Of a DNA stretch of 64,000 bases, positions 1 to 8,097 are shown in pieces. Location of the stretch: assembly GCF_943169825.2 (NCBI RefSeq), contig NZ_OW968402.1:186001-250000 (forward strand), read 5' to 3'. How positions within the stretch are numbered: position 1 is the first letter of the stretch; each line of letters opens with the position of its first letter. The notes beneath the pieces were generated by a model. The model saw only the letters and a list, made by a program, of their open reading frames with translations. It was not told the DNA's origin and searched no databases. The position numbers and the translations under genes were made by a program. Source of the stretch: Varibaculum prostatecancerukia. Its GTDB lineage: Bacteria; Actinomycetota; Actinomycetes; Actinomycetales; Actinomycetaceae.

Positions 1-543
1 GATACGGTCATAGCCGCACTCGGCCAGGTGAGTGATTGCCAAGCGAGCAGCCGCGTCCTCGTCGATATGGATAGAGTCAATTTTTCCCGCCACGTACTTT
101 AATCCCAGAACTGCAAGCGGGAAGGTTTCAGATAGGCGCGCCAGGCGTTCTTGGGAGGAGGCAGGTGAGATCAGGATGACCCCAATGGTCTGCATCTCCT
201 GGTAGCGGTTTATCAGGTTCCACTCTTTTTCCGGATCCTGCCGTGCGGTCGACACCAGCGATAACAGTTTGTTTTCTTCTGCGGCCAGCCGTAGCGAGTC
301 CTCTACCTCTTCAAAGAAAGGATTTTGTAGGTCGGGGAGAATTACCCCTAGTAAGTCAGTTCCGGAGGTCGATAAGAACGCGGCGTTTTGATTGCGCACG
401 TATCCCATTTCCGAGGCGACGCGCAGGATATTGGCTTTGGTTTCCGCATTTACCCGCGGAGAGTCAGATAGCGCCAGGGAAACTAATCCGCGCGACACTC
501 CCGCTTTGTGGGCTACATCTGCTTGTGTAGGGCGAGAACTCAT
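1..543 (-). CDS. LacI-family transcriptional regulator (3' end outside window)
   Basis: The reading frame is open from the ATG at 543 down to base 1, so the gene is cut by the window edge (181 codons visible). The N-terminus is a typical LacI helix-turn-helix: TQADVAHKAGVSRGLVSLAL at residues 6-25, then a hinge helix region, followed by the start of the periplasmic-binding-like effector domain (GVILPDLQNPFFEEV). It is divergent from the oxidoreductase at 783, and a perfect palindrome lies between them at 704-719, so it probably represses that operon in response to a sugar or polyol. The ligand cannot be read from the visible part. Confidence 0.93.
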   Translation of the reverse strand, partial: MSSRPTQADVAHKAGVSRGLVSLALSDSPRVNAETKANILRVASEMGYVRNQNAAFLSTSGTDLLGVILPDLQNPFFEEVEDSLRLAAEENKLLSLVSTARQDPEKEWNLINRYQEMQTIGVILISPASSQERLARLSETFPLAVLGLKYVAGKIDSIHIDEDAAARLAITHLAECGYDRI

Positions 544-666
544 AACCTAAGTATAAAATAACGCGCGCTAAATTTTGGGGTGGCATACTCAAAGAAAAAA
601 AGTTTGTGCTAGTAGATAGGGAAATAACCTAAAAAGTGAAATAATAATTTTTCCCGAAAATAACTC

Positions 667-695
667 TTGAATTATTGAGATTCTTCCTTTACTAT
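667..695 (+). promoter_or_regulatory. Predicted sigma-70-type promoter of the sugar catabolic operon
   Basis: A -35 box TTGAAT (667-672) and a -10 box TACTAT (690-695) are separated by exactly 17 bases. This places transcription start near 702-704, inside or at the edge of the palindrome at 704-719. The surrounding DNA is AT-rich. No mapped start is available; this is a sequence call. Confidence 0.6.
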
Positions 696-703
696 GGAAA
701 GTA

Positions 704-719
704 GTTAACACGTGTTAAC
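704..719. promoter_or_regulatory. LacI-type operator palindrome
   Basis: GTTAACACGTGTTAAC is a perfect 16-base palindrome with a central CG, the usual form of LacI/GalR-family operators. It begins 8 bases after the predicted -10 box, so a bound repressor would block initiation of the operon starting at 783. The nearest candidate regulator is the divergent LacI-family gene ending at 543. Binding is inferred. Confidence 0.7.
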
Positions 720-782
720 AACGGTTCGTTGCGGCGGCTGTCAAAATGTTTTCGGCACTAACGGAACTCAAAGAGGAGAAAA

Positions 783-1967
783 ATGACTAAAGAAACTCTA
801 TCGGTGGCGGTGATTGGCGCGGGTATGGCCGGGCGTACTCACGCAGATGGTTGGCGCCAAGCCAATACCGTATTCGCGTCAGAGCTACCCCGGTTACGGC
901 TAGCGACTATCGCTGATGCCTATCTGCCCTTTGCGGAAGCCGCTGCCCGTGATTACGGCTACGAAAAGGCTACTGACAACTGGAAAGACATTTTTGACGA
1001 TCCCGAGATCGACATTGTTTCCATTGTGGTGGGCAACAAGTTGCACCGTGAAATGGCGGAAGCATTGGTGAAAGCGGGCAAACACGTCCTGTGCGAAAAA
1101 CCCCTTACCGATAACCTAGAGGATGCCGAAGCCATGGCGGAATTTGGGGCAACTGATAAAGTAGTTACCGGTCTGGGCTACTGCTACCGTCGCAATCCGG
1201 GACTGGCGAAGATTGCGGAAATGGTGCAAAGCGGACAGCTGGGAGAAATCACCCATTTTGACGCGCGTTACTGGTGCGATTACGGTTGCGACCCGAACAC
1301 TCCGATTGCTTGGCGCTATAAGGGACCGATGGGCTCGGGCGCTCTTGGAGATGTGGGCAGCCATCTAGTTGATACCTCAGAATTTATCTGTGGTCCTCTA
1401 AAGGCGGTTGCGGGTGCGCAGCTATCCACGGTAATTAAGAAGCGCCCTCCGGCCCTAAAGGGAGTAGCAGGAGGACGCGGCGCGTCCTCGCAGTCGGAAG
1501 CGACCGAAATCGTAGAAAATGATGACGTCGCTACCTGCACCCTGAAATTTGAAAACGGAATTATCGGAACTTTCTCGGTATCTCGGGTAGCGTTCGGATC
1601 GCCGAACTCCATGCAAATAACCGTGAACGGCACTAAAGGAATGGTTTCCTTCGATATGGCGCGTGCCGGCGAAATCATGGTTGATGATCAAAGCGCTCCT
1701 GCCGGGCTCGGTGGGCCGCGCCGCGTCCTCGTTAATCCCGACTTCCCCTATTTCAAGGGCGGATCCTCGATGGACTTTGGGGGAGTGGGAGTTACTCAAA
1801 TCCAGCAGTTCGTTTACCAGGCTCACGCCTTCTTAGAACAGGTGGCTGGGGTCAAAGACGGATTGCCTCCCACGCCTGACTTTGCCTATGGATACCGCTC
1901 CATGCGTATCCTCGACACCATTGCCAAATGCGCAGCCAACGGTGGCGCCGAAATGGAAATTAAATAA
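783..1967 (+). CDS. Gfo/Idh/MocA-family NAD(P)-dependent oxidoreductase
   Basis: A 394-residue soluble oxidoreductase. The N-terminal Rossmann fold shows GAGMAG (12-17), the family EKP motif is at 105-107, and GDVGSHLVD at 189-197 carries the conserved active-site histidine region. Members oxidise sugars, inositols or their derivatives with NAD(P). A strong ribosome site (AGAGGAG) precedes the ATG. It is the first gene of an operon with the TIM-barrel isomerase at 1993 and is probably controlled by the LacI regulator upstream. The pairing suggests inositol or sugar catabolism, but the substrate cannot be decided; I give no iol symbol for that reason. Confidence 0.9.
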   Translation: MTKETLSVAVIGAGMAGRTHADGWRQANTVFASELPRLRLATIADAYLPFAEAAARDYGYEKATDNWKDIFDDPEIDIVSIVVGNKLHREMAEALVKAGKHVLCEKPLTDNLEDAEAMAEFGATDKVVTGLGYCYRRNPGLAKIAEMVQSGQLGEITHFDARYWCDYGCDPNTPIAWRYKGPMGSGALGDVGSHLVDTSEFICGPLKAVAGAQLSTVIKKRPPALKGVAGGRGASSQSEATEIVENDDVATCTLKFENGIIGTFSVSRVAFGSPNSMQITVNGTKGMVSFDMARAGEIMVDDQSAPAGLGGPRRVLVNPDFPYFKGGSSMDFGGVGVTQIQQFVYQAHAFLEQVAGVKDGLPPTPDFAYGYRSMRILDTIAKCAANGGAEMEIK

Positions 1968-1992
1968 CCAAGATAACGAAAAGGAAAAAACC

Positions 1993-2991
1993 ATGGCTAT
2001 GAATCTAGGTGCTTACACCGCTTGTCTACACAACTTCACCCTGCCCGAGGCACTCGATCATTTGAAATCCTTCGGGTTAACCGGCGCGGAAGTAAACGTG
2101 GGAGGCTTCATTCCCTCCCCGCACTGCCCGGTTGACCTGCTCATCGGTTCAAAAACCGCTCGCGAAGACTACCTGGGGATTTTCGAAGAAAAAGGAATGC
2201 GCCTCGCCGGGCTGAACACCTCCGGTAACGTCGCCGACCCGCTGCCCGATGTGGGGCCGCGCCACACCTATGACCTTAAGCGCGCCATCGAACTTGCCGG
2301 AAAACTCGGAGTCGGAGAAATCGTGTGTATGTCCGGTCTGCCCGGCACCGATCCGGACGCCAAATATCCGGCATGGGTAGTTAACCCCTGGAACGGTGAA
2401 CAGCTAGAAGTCCTGGAATACCAGTACGGGGTGCTAGAGAAATTCTGGAAAGAAATGGATCTGCGCGCCCAAGATGCGGGAGTGAAACTGGCGTGGGAAC
2501 TGCACCCCACCAACACCGTTTTCACCCCCACCCAGTTCCTAGAGTTCGAGGAACGCGTCGGCGGTTTCAAGAACATCGGGGTAAATATGGATCCCTCTCA
2601 CCTGATGTGGCAGGGGATGGACATTATGAAATCCATTGAACTGCTCGGTGACAAGATCGTGCACGTGCATGCCAAAGACACCAAGATTGAGCCGGGAGTA
2701 GCCACTCGCGGGGTACTCGATCCTTCCTTCGGGCCGGTTCCCGAGGACGAATCCGCGCGTACCCCAGTAGGGATGGATCACTACTGCTCGTCCTGGCCTT
2801 CTGATCCCGCCTGGCGCTTCGTTGCCATCGGTGAAGGTCACGACGTGCCTTGGTGGAGTGAGTTCCTATCGGCGATCGCCAAGATCGATCCGGAAATGAA
2901 CATCAACATCGAGCACGAGGATGCCGCCTACGATCAGCTAGAAGGCATCCGCCTCGGGGCAGAAAACCTGATCGCCGCGCAGAGCGCTTAG
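1993..2991 (+). CDS. Sugar phosphate isomerase/epimerase family protein (AP-endonuclease-2-like TIM barrel)
   Basis: A 332-residue protein of the xylose-isomerase-like TIM-barrel superfamily. Likely metal-site segments are WELHPTN, NMDPSHLMW, HVHAKDT and NIEHED, giving the usual Glu/Asp/His/Glu set. I chose the ATG at 1993 because AAGGAA lies just upstream; a longer frame starting at 1882 would overlap the previous gene by about 85 bases. It is 25 bases after the oxidoreductase, so the two are co-transcribed and probably act on consecutive steps of one sugar or polyol pathway. The exact reaction (isomerase, epimerase or dehydratase) is not determined. Confidence 0.88.
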   Translation: MAMNLGAYTACLHNFTLPEALDHLKSFGLTGAEVNVGGFIPSPHCPVDLLIGSKTAREDYLGIFEEKGMRLAGLNTSGNVADPLPDVGPRHTYDLKRAIELAGKLGVGEIVCMSGLPGTDPDAKYPAWVVNPWNGEQLEVLEYQYGVLEKFWKEMDLRAQDAGVKLAWELHPTNTVFTPTQFLEFEERVGGFKNIGVNMDPSHLMWQGMDIMKSIELLGDKIVHVHAKDTKIEPGVATRGVLDPSFGPVPEDESARTPVGMDHYCSSWPSDPAWRFVAIGEGHDVPWWSEFLSAIAKIDPEMNINIEHEDAAYDQLEGIRLGAENLIAAQSA

Positions 2992-3200
2992 CGCCGCACC
3001 TGCCACACCGGGCGAATCGATACCATTTCCACCATCGCGTTTTCGGGAGAATCAATAGCGAAACGAACCGCTCTGGCTACGGATCCCGCAGTCATGCGAT
3101 CTGCGGGATCCGTAGTAGTCAGCGTCCTCCTGCAAAACGTGTTGCATATCGGTATCGACTCGCCCGGGGTGGATAGAGGTGACCCAAACGCCCAGTGGTT
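2988..3200 (-). pseudogene. C-terminal relic of a short-chain dehydrogenase/reductase
   Basis: On the minus strand a fragment reads LGVWVTSIHPGRVDTDMQ, the typical SDR segment after the catalytic Tyr-Lys (HPGxVDTDM). After QEDADYY the frame is lost. A +1 frame then continues as MTAGSVARAVRFAIDSP and VSIRPVWQVRR up to a stop at 2988-2990, which is the normal end of such an enzyme. No Rossmann N-terminus or catalytic YxxxK is present: the fragment is cut by the end of the PPK2 gene. It is therefore a decayed gene with one frameshift and a missing 5' half. Confidence 0.7.
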
Positions 3201-3205
3201 GGAAA

Positions 3206-4120
3206 TTAATTCTCTTTATCGCGATATTTCTTGAGATCTTCTTCTTTGCCCGCAAGCTTCTTTTTCTTGTGCTGTTTGACAACATCGCCCGCGAAATCAG
3301 GAACATATTTTGAAACCGCCACCGAGGGGCGCACATAGCCGCTGGAATCGGGACGGGGAGGAAGTTTAATCGGTTCCGCCTGTTTTTCAATCTCGGTATA
3401 GGGAATAGAGCTGAGGAAATGGTGAATCATGTTCAGCCGTGCCTGCTTCTTGGAATCAGAAAGCACGTGATGCCAAGGCGCCACCGAAGTGTCGGTATGT
3501 ACCATCATGTCGTCCTTGGCGCGCGAATAATCTTCCCACCGGGTGATGGACTCTAAATCCATCGGGGAGAGTTTCCACTGGCGCAAGGGGTCTCCCAGGC
3601 GGGATTTGAAACGCTTGTACTGTACTTTATCCGATACGCTGAACCAGTATTTACGCAGGTAGATGCCGTCCTCGACTAGCATTTGTTCAAAAATGGGGCA
3701 TTGGCGCATAAATAGTTGTACTTGATCGGGGCGGGCAAATCCCATCACTTTTTCTACCCCGGCGCGGTTGTACCAAGACCGGTCGAAGAGGACAATTTCG
3801 CCGGCAGCCGGCAGGTGCTCGATATAACGCTGGAAGTACCATTGGGTTTCTTGACGCTCAGTAGGCTTAGGCAGAGCCACAATCCGAGCCACGCGTGGAG
3901 ACAAGTACTCGGTCATCCGTTTAATGGTGCCGCCTTTACCGGCAGCATCGCGACCTTCGAAAATAACTACAATCCGGGCGCCGGTGGCTTTCACCCAAGT
4001 CTGCAGTTTGCCCAGTTCACCCTGCAAACGGTAAAGCTCGGCCTCGTAAACTTTATTAGGGATTTTCTGTACCTTGATTTCGTCAGCTTCGCTAATCCCG
4101 TTTTCCTTCTTATGGCTCAT
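3206..4120 (-). CDS. ppk2: PPK2-family polyphosphate kinase
   Basis: A 304-residue cytoplasmic kinase that transfers phosphate between polyphosphate and nucleoside diphosphates. Walker A is GRDAAGKGG at 56-64, the Walker B/lid region is FDRSWYNR at 112-119, and the conserved PKPTERQETQWYFQRY segment lies at 85-99. It is a single-domain PPK2. The C-terminal tail is lysine-rich (HKKKKLAG). The ATG at 4120 has GGGAGAA upstream. It is convergent with the SDR relic and divergent from upp. A polyphosphate glucokinase gene lies at 20419, so the cell both handles and spends polyphosphate. Confidence 0.94.
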   Translation of the reverse strand: MSHKKENGISEADEIKVQKIPNKVYEAELYRLQGELGKLQTWVKATGARIVVIFEGRDAAGKGGTIKRMTEYLSPRVARIVALPKPTERQETQWYFQRYIEHLPAAGEIVLFDRSWYNRAGVEKVMGFARPDQVQLFMRQCPIFEQMLVEDGIYLRKYWFSVSDKVQYKRFKSRLGDPLRQWKLSPMDLESITRWEDYSRAKDDMMVHTDTSVAPWHHVLSDSKKQARLNMIHHFLSSIPYTEIEKQAEPIKLPPRPDSSGYVRPSVAVSKYVPDFAGDVVKQHKKKKLAGKEEDLKKYRDKEN

Positions 4121-4177
4121 CTATTTCTCCCGAGTTGGCGTCAATTCTTAGGTTAGAACAGGGTTTGCCTGCTAGGA

Positions 4178-4226
4178 GGCAAAATGGGGAGCAGTTTTGC
4201 CAAGGGGTAGGCACGCAGAGGCAAAA
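4178..4226. promoter_or_regulatory. Three copies of GGCAAAA upstream of upp (possible operator or upstream element)
   Basis: GGCAAAA occurs at 4178-4184 and 4220-4226, and in inverted orientation (TTTTGCC) at 4195-4201, in the short gap between ppk2 and upp. A GATAAT box at 4230-4235 sits only 8 bases before the upp ATG, which would fit a leaderless transcript. Regulation is unproven; the repeats are plain in the sequence. Confidence 0.35.
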
Positions 4227-4243
4227 CGGGATAATTTGGGGTT

Positions 4244-4885
4244 ATGGAATTTAAAGTCATTGATCATCCGCTGGTCAAACATAAGCTAACTGTTCTGCGA
4301 GATAAAGAGACCCCATCATCAGTGTTCCGGCAACTGGTTGATGAACTGGTTACCCTGTTGGCCTACGAGGCGACGCGTCACGTGCGGGTTAGCCCCAAAC
4401 AGATAGAAACCCCGATTGAGCAGATGGAGGGCGAAACTCTTTCGGCTCCCCGTCCGATCGTGATCCCGATTCTGCGTGCCGGTCTGGGGATGCTTTACGG
4501 TATGAACGCGTTGCTCCCCACGGCGGAGGTCGGTTTCCTGGGGATGAAACGGGACGAAAAGACTTTAGCAATTGAGACTTATGCGAACCGTCTGCCTCAG
4601 GATTTAACTGATCGGCAAGTATTCCTGGTCGATCCCATGCTCGCTACCGGCGGCACTTTGGTGGCGGCGATTGATTACGCTTTGGAGCGAGGCGCCCGGG
4701 ACGTGACCTGCATCTGCCTAGTGGCGGCGCCTGAAGGGGTTAAGCACGTGGAAGAGCATATCGGTCAGCGAGCAAATGTCACCGTGGTGGTGGCGGCCCT
4801 GGACGATGGACTCACCCCTGAAGCTTATATTCGTCCTGGTCTAGGCGATGCTGGTGACCGGCTGTATGGGATAGTAGATCACTAG
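4244..4885 (+). CDS. upp: Uracil phosphoribosyltransferase
   Basis: A 213-residue enzyme that makes UMP from uracil and PRPP (pyrimidine salvage). The PRPP loop DPMLATGGT is at 130-138. The family segments PILRAGLGM (75-83) and GFLGMKRDE (97-105) are present, and the C-terminal GDAGDRLYG matches the uracil-binding end of the family. Full length. No Shine-Dalgarno is obvious and a -10-like box lies just upstream, so the mRNA may be leaderless. Confidence 0.97.
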   Translation: MEFKVIDHPLVKHKLTVLRDKETPSSVFRQLVDELVTLLAYEATRHVRVSPKQIETPIEQMEGETLSAPRPIVIPILRAGLGMLYGMNALLPTAEVGFLGMKRDEKTLAIETYANRLPQDLTDRQVFLVDPMLATGGTLVAAIDYALERGARDVTCICLVAAPEGVKHVEEHIGQRANVTVVVAALDDGLTPEAYIRPGLGDAGDRLYGIVDH

Positions 4886-5091
4886 TATTGCGTGGTGGCG
4901 CTTTGGCGCGGCTGTATTCCGTGGTTGCCTGACACGGTAGCGATGCCGGTGAGCTGGTTGCTTGACTGGTGCATTGACCGGTTGAGCTGTCGCGGGAGTG
5001 GTCACATTTCTCGTCCAAAGTTTAGTTCTGGCGTGCATATCCGCTAAACTTTTGAAGGTCTGTTAATTGCTAATACAGCTAATACAGCACT

Positions 5092-5176
5092 GGTAGCGTG
5101 TCCGAGCGGCCGAAGGTGCAGCACTCGAAATGCTGTGTGGGGCAACCCACCGTGGGTTCAAATCCCACCGCTACCG
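5092..5176 (+). tRNA. tRNA-Ser (anticodon CGA)
   Basis: The acceptor stem GGTAGCG (5092-5098) pairs with CGCTACC (5169-5175), with discriminator G at 5176. The anticodon loop is CTCGAAA, giving CGA. A long variable arm and a T arm with GGTTCAAATCC are present. No CCA is encoded. A Rho-independent terminator follows 11 bases later. Confidence 0.95.
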
Positions 5177-5187
5177 CAAGGAGAAAA

Positions 5188-5221
5188 ATGCCCCAAGCGC
5201 TTGCGCTTGTGGGCATTTTTT
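5188..5221 (+). terminator. Rho-independent terminator of tRNA-Ser(CGA)
   Basis: ATGCCC (5188-5193) pairs with GGGCAT (5211-5216), with an inner AAGCG/CGCTT stem, and is followed by a run of six T. The same hairpin is repeated at about 5300-5332 within the duplicated unit described next. Confidence 0.85.
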
Positions 5222-5421
5222 GACGCAGCGGTATGTAAAACTGCGTAGCGGTTTTACTAATACCGCAAGGTGTTGGGTGGGGTTTGGTTTTGGGTGTGTT
5301 GCCCCAAGCGCTTGCGCTTGTGGGCATTTTTTGACGCAGCGGTATGTAAAACTGCGTAGCGGTTTTACTAATACCGCAAGGTGTTGGGTGGGGTTTGGTT
5401 GTTGGGTGTGTTGCCCCAAGC
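5190..5421. repeat. Tandem repeat, two full units of 111-112 bp plus a partial third
   Basis: Unit 1 runs 5190-5300 and unit 2 5301-5412. A third start (GCCCCAAGC) at 5413 breaks off. Each unit carries the tRNA terminator hairpin and a second hairpin (unit 1: GCGGTAT-GTAAAAC at 5228-5241 against GTTTTAC-TA-ATACCGC at 5251-5266). An alternative ACGCAG/CTGCGT pairing overlaps the second hairpin. The units differ mainly by a single inserted base. This is a recent duplication of a palindrome-rich, REP-like segment behind a tRNA gene. The reading frames crossing it are repeat artefacts and are not annotated. Confidence 0.85.
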
Positions 5422-5466
5422 ACTGGAGGTTAGGGGGTTAGGTCACCGCGTCCTCAAAAATATTTT

Positions 5467-5548
5467 CCAAAGCACTGCGGGTTATAAATCTATAAGCTAA
5501 TATCAATATCGTCTTAAAAATTTACTAGCTATCGGTGCGGATAGGTAG
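5467..5548 (+). promoter_or_regulatory. Duplicated promoter block, copy 1 (upstream of the first 277-aa paralog)
   Basis: A 37-base block at 5467-5503, containing GTTATAAATCTATAAG and very AT-rich, recurs with one mismatch at 6451-6487. It is followed by an imperfect inverted repeat CTAGCTATC/GATAGGTAG at 5525-5548. The arrangement before both paralogs is the same, so both genes probably share one control system. No regulator is identifiable nearby. Confidence 0.6.
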
Positions 5549-5578
5549 TTTGAATGTTTCTTTAGAAAGGAACCTGCT

Positions 5579-6412
5579 ATGACAGTTGAACGTTTTGATA
5601 TGCGGGCATATGTGTTTCAAGATGTTAATCCACTTCCGGTTGATGTTGCTGAACCGGAAAAGTTTCCAGAGGCCGCGGCGGATTACGCGGTTTATGGGTC
5701 GATCAGAATCTACGATCATGGTGATATTATTGTGGGTAGGGATGTATTTTCTGGAGAGTTCTGGCCGGGAGGGCTTCCGCCGCGAAACACAAAATCAGTG
5801 GTAGCGGTGCCCTTTGCTATTGATCCGGAAGAGATTCCCAGTAGAAATGCTGTTTACGATGAAGTCAACGAGACATTTGCAGAGCAACTGGTGAAAATTT
5901 GGGAGGGCGAGGCTCCCGCGACAAATATTGCGGATGCTGCCCGGCTGCATGTTTTCCATAGACGCATGGATGAAAAAGAAGGAAATAAGGCGTTTTCTCT
6001 CCGAGTTAATTCCAGGTTATTTTTACTTTTCTTTTTCGTTACGAAATCCCTGGATGAATTAATAGAGGAAGGGATTACGGTTTCTCCTCAACCTTATTGG
6101 CCTTTCGAAGTGGTAAGGCCGTACCGTTGGGGATACTGGAACCGCGCTTTGGCCACCGATTACCAGGGACTGTATGACTTCGTAGTGCGAAAGTATGGGA
6201 TCAAGGCTGCTCGTCCTGACAGCTTCGTGTCGTATGCCTTTGCGGATGCCTTACGGGAGTCATCCGTAGCCGACTTTTTCCAAGATTTTCTCAGTAGCCC
6301 GCCGCCTAAGGTTCCTTCGGTCGGCAGGCGCAAGATCATGCCTGGGCAGGACCTTAACGTGTTCCAGCAGTACCTGAAGGACAATAACCTCACGATTGAG
6401 GACGTAGAGTAA
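5579..6412 (+). CDS. Hypothetical protein, paralog 1 of a tandem pair
   Basis: A 277-residue protein that I do not recognise. No signal peptide is visible; a hydrophobic patch (LFLLFFFV) lies near 147-154. It shares GEFW-(H/P)GL, TKSV, PFAIDP, FSLR-NS, WGYW and QGLYD with the neighbour at 6567. The body is diverged, but the last 37 residues differ at only two positions (KVPSVGRRKIMPGQ, FQQYLKDNNLTIEDVE). GAAAGG precedes the ATG. Equal lengths, a duplicated promoter and a conserved tail suggest one duplicated module. A role in self/non-self or surface variation is possible but unsupported. Confidence 0.85.
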   Translation: MTVERFDMRAYVFQDVNPLPVDVAEPEKFPEAAADYAVYGSIRIYDHGDIIVGRDVFSGEFWPGGLPPRNTKSVVAVPFAIDPEEIPSRNAVYDEVNETFAEQLVKIWEGEAPATNIADAARLHVFHRRMDEKEGNKAFSLRVNSRLFLLFFFVTKSLDELIEEGITVSPQPYWPFEVVRPYRWGYWNRALATDYQGLYDFVVRKYGIKAARPDSFVSYAFADALRESSVADFFQDFLSSPPPKVPSVGRRKIMPGQDLNVFQQYLKDNNLTIEDVE

Positions 6413-6450
6413 GAGCGCCTTCTACCCTTTCTTCCCTCCCGTAATGCTTT

Positions 6451-6527
6451 CCAAAGCACTGCGAGTTATAAATCTATAAGCTAATATAGATATCCGGTGC
6501 TCCTTTAGCTATCGATGCCGATAGCTA
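6451..6527 (+). promoter_or_regulatory. Duplicated promoter block, copy 2 (upstream of the second 277-aa paralog)
   Basis: The 37-base block at 6451-6487 repeats 5467-5503 with one mismatch. It is followed by a clean inverted repeat TAGCTATCG (6506-6514) / CGATAGCTA (6519-6527) about 40 bases before the ATG at 6567. The inverted repeat is better formed here than in copy 1, which helps define it as a site or leader hairpin rather than chance. Confidence 0.6.
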
Positions 6528-6566
6528 GGGACACAAGTTCACTTAACAGAAAAGGAAAACCAAAAT

Positions 6567-7400
6567 ATGAAAAGAGTTCGCTTTTGGGATGACAAGCCCC
6601 TGGATGAATCCGGAATTATGAATCTCCCGGTGCAGGGGGTAGACCCGCAAGAATTTGCTGCCACGGTAGTTGATTTGATGCAGGCTAAGCTCACTGATGG
6701 TGGCCCCGGATCGGGCGCCGATGAACATACCGGAGAATTCTGGCACGGACTGGTGCCAGCTCCCGCCACTAAATCAGTAATAGCGATTCCCTTCGCTATT
6801 GATCCTGATGATATTCCCGATGAAAGCACCCCCTTCGAGCCCTGGTTTGCCGAAATCCAAAGCCCTTTGCCGGGTAACGTGGTGAGAACCTGGCAAGGAA
6901 CGCGGGTTCGAACCAGCATTGTGGACGCGTTGCATTTCCACATGTTTGGAGCTTTCGACAAGAACTTTGTGAAAGCGGCTTTTTCGCTCCGGATTAACAG
7001 CGCATTCTTTATGCTGCTTTGTTTTGCGAACAAAAATCTCGAATACCTAGAAAATAACGGGGTGCCCGTCCGGGCGAATCCTACTTCTCCTTTCTACCTT
7101 CTGCATCCTGAGCTCTGGGGTTACTGGCAAAACGCGGTGGCCACTGATTTTCAGGGGTTATATGACTTGGTATTCCAGAACCAAGGAGTCAAGGCTGCAC
7201 GTCCTGATACTTTTGTTTCAGCTGCGATGGCTAAAGCAATAGCTTCCTCGCCCTTGGCGTCACTGTACGGAGATTTCCTTAACAGTCGTCCTCCCAAGGT
7301 TCCTTCGGTCGGCAGGCGCAAGATTATGCCTGGGCAAAAGTTAAATAAATTCCAGCAGTACCTGAAAGACAATAACCTCACGATTGAGGACGTGGAATAG
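6567..7400 (+). CDS. Hypothetical protein, paralog 2 of a tandem pair
   Basis: A 277-residue protein, the same length as its upstream neighbour at 5579. Shared landmarks are GEFWHGL, TKSVIAIPFAIDP, FSLRINS, WGYW, QGLYDLV and VKAARPDTFVS. The C-terminal 37 residues are nearly identical to paralog 1, and the DNA there is also almost identical, which suggests gene conversion or purifying selection on the tail. AAAGGA precedes the ATG. A 13-bp stem hairpin follows at 7470. No family recognised; probably cytoplasmic. Confidence 0.85.
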   Translation: MKRVRFWDDKPLDESGIMNLPVQGVDPQEFAATVVDLMQAKLTDGGPGSGADEHTGEFWHGLVPAPATKSVIAIPFAIDPDDIPDESTPFEPWFAEIQSPLPGNVVRTWQGTRVRTSIVDALHFHMFGAFDKNFVKAAFSLRINSAFFMLLCFANKNLEYLENNGVPVRANPTSPFYLLHPELWGYWQNAVATDFQGLYDLVFQNQGVKAARPDTFVSAAMAKAIASSPLASLYGDFLNSRPPKVPSVGRRKIMPGQKLNKFQQYLKDNNLTIEDVE

Positions 7401-7469
7401 GCATATTTTTGACGTCGGGTTCCATCTAGTTGAGGGGGATGGGCCCCGATGTTAACACTTGCCTACTGG

Positions 7470-7543
7470 AAGTTCCCTGCCTGTATCGACAAAGCCCATG
7501 TTTTGGTTGCGCAGACGTAGGCAGGGAACTTTCCTTTTTCACG
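7470..7543 (+). terminator. Long-loop hairpin, likely terminator of the paralog pair
   Basis: AAGTTCCCTGCCT (7470-7482) pairs perfectly with AGGCAGGGAACTT (7519-7531). The stem is 13 bp with a 36-base loop, followed by TTCCTTTTTC. It could end transcription from 6567. The long loop is atypical, so a small structured RNA is an alternative. Confidence 0.55.
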
Positions 7544-7775
7544 TGTGCTTGGTGCTAGGGGACTAATCAAGGCTGTCGTGTTTTCTCCTGTAAGTATCAA
7601 AAATGGTTAGTAGCGCAGGTTATCACAGCGGATCGCAACTTTCCTGTGAAGTAGCTTACCTTACCTTAGGGGATAAATACTTAATTATTCTGGGAAAGTG
7701 CGCTAGGCTGGAAGGCTTTCTATTCCCCAGAAGTGGCGGCGGCGCCCTCGTGAGTAAGTAAGTAAGGAGAAGAAA

Positions 7776-8042
7776 ATGGTGGCAGACAAAGATAAGGGTT
7801 GGGTGTTTCTTGATCCCAACGCGCAGGATCAGACCGATTTCATAGTGGGGCTCACGAAGTATTGCTTCGAGGTAAATCCGAAGGCAATATCCCAGAAAAC
7901 TTGGGAAGAAAATTGTCGCAGTATCGTAGAGTGTTTTCCCCATGAAGATTACGGTCGGTACGATCCGGAAAAGATACTGGCGCGGGCAGGGATCAGCAAA
8001 GAGCTGTGCGAGCAGACCAGGGAGCAACTCCAAGAAGCCTAG
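7776..8042 (+). CDS. Small hypothetical protein
   Basis: An 88-residue acidic soluble protein with two CxxxF/CE-type cysteine segments and no recognised domain. A good ribosome site (AAGGAGAAGAAA) precedes the ATG, and a tandem AAGT repeat lies just before it. It is 55 bases upstream of the pseudouridine synthase gene on the same strand, so the two may share a transcript. The gene call rests on the ribosome site and codon use. Confidence 0.7.
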   Translation: MVADKDKGWVFLDPNAQDQTDFIVGLTKYCFEVNPKAISQKTWEENCRSIVECFPHEDYGRYDPEKILARAGISKELCEQTREQLQEA

Positions 8043-8097
8043 AGCGATGCTGGTCGCGGGGCTTGAGCTGCCTTAAGGGCTGGCCGGGCGCGATAGG

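Noticed and set aside
5079-5441. Several overlapping reading frames of 80-114 codons on both strands with internal repeats
   Set aside because: They arise from the tRNA-Ser gene and the 111-bp tandem hairpin repeat; the repeated peptide simply mirrors the DNA repeat.
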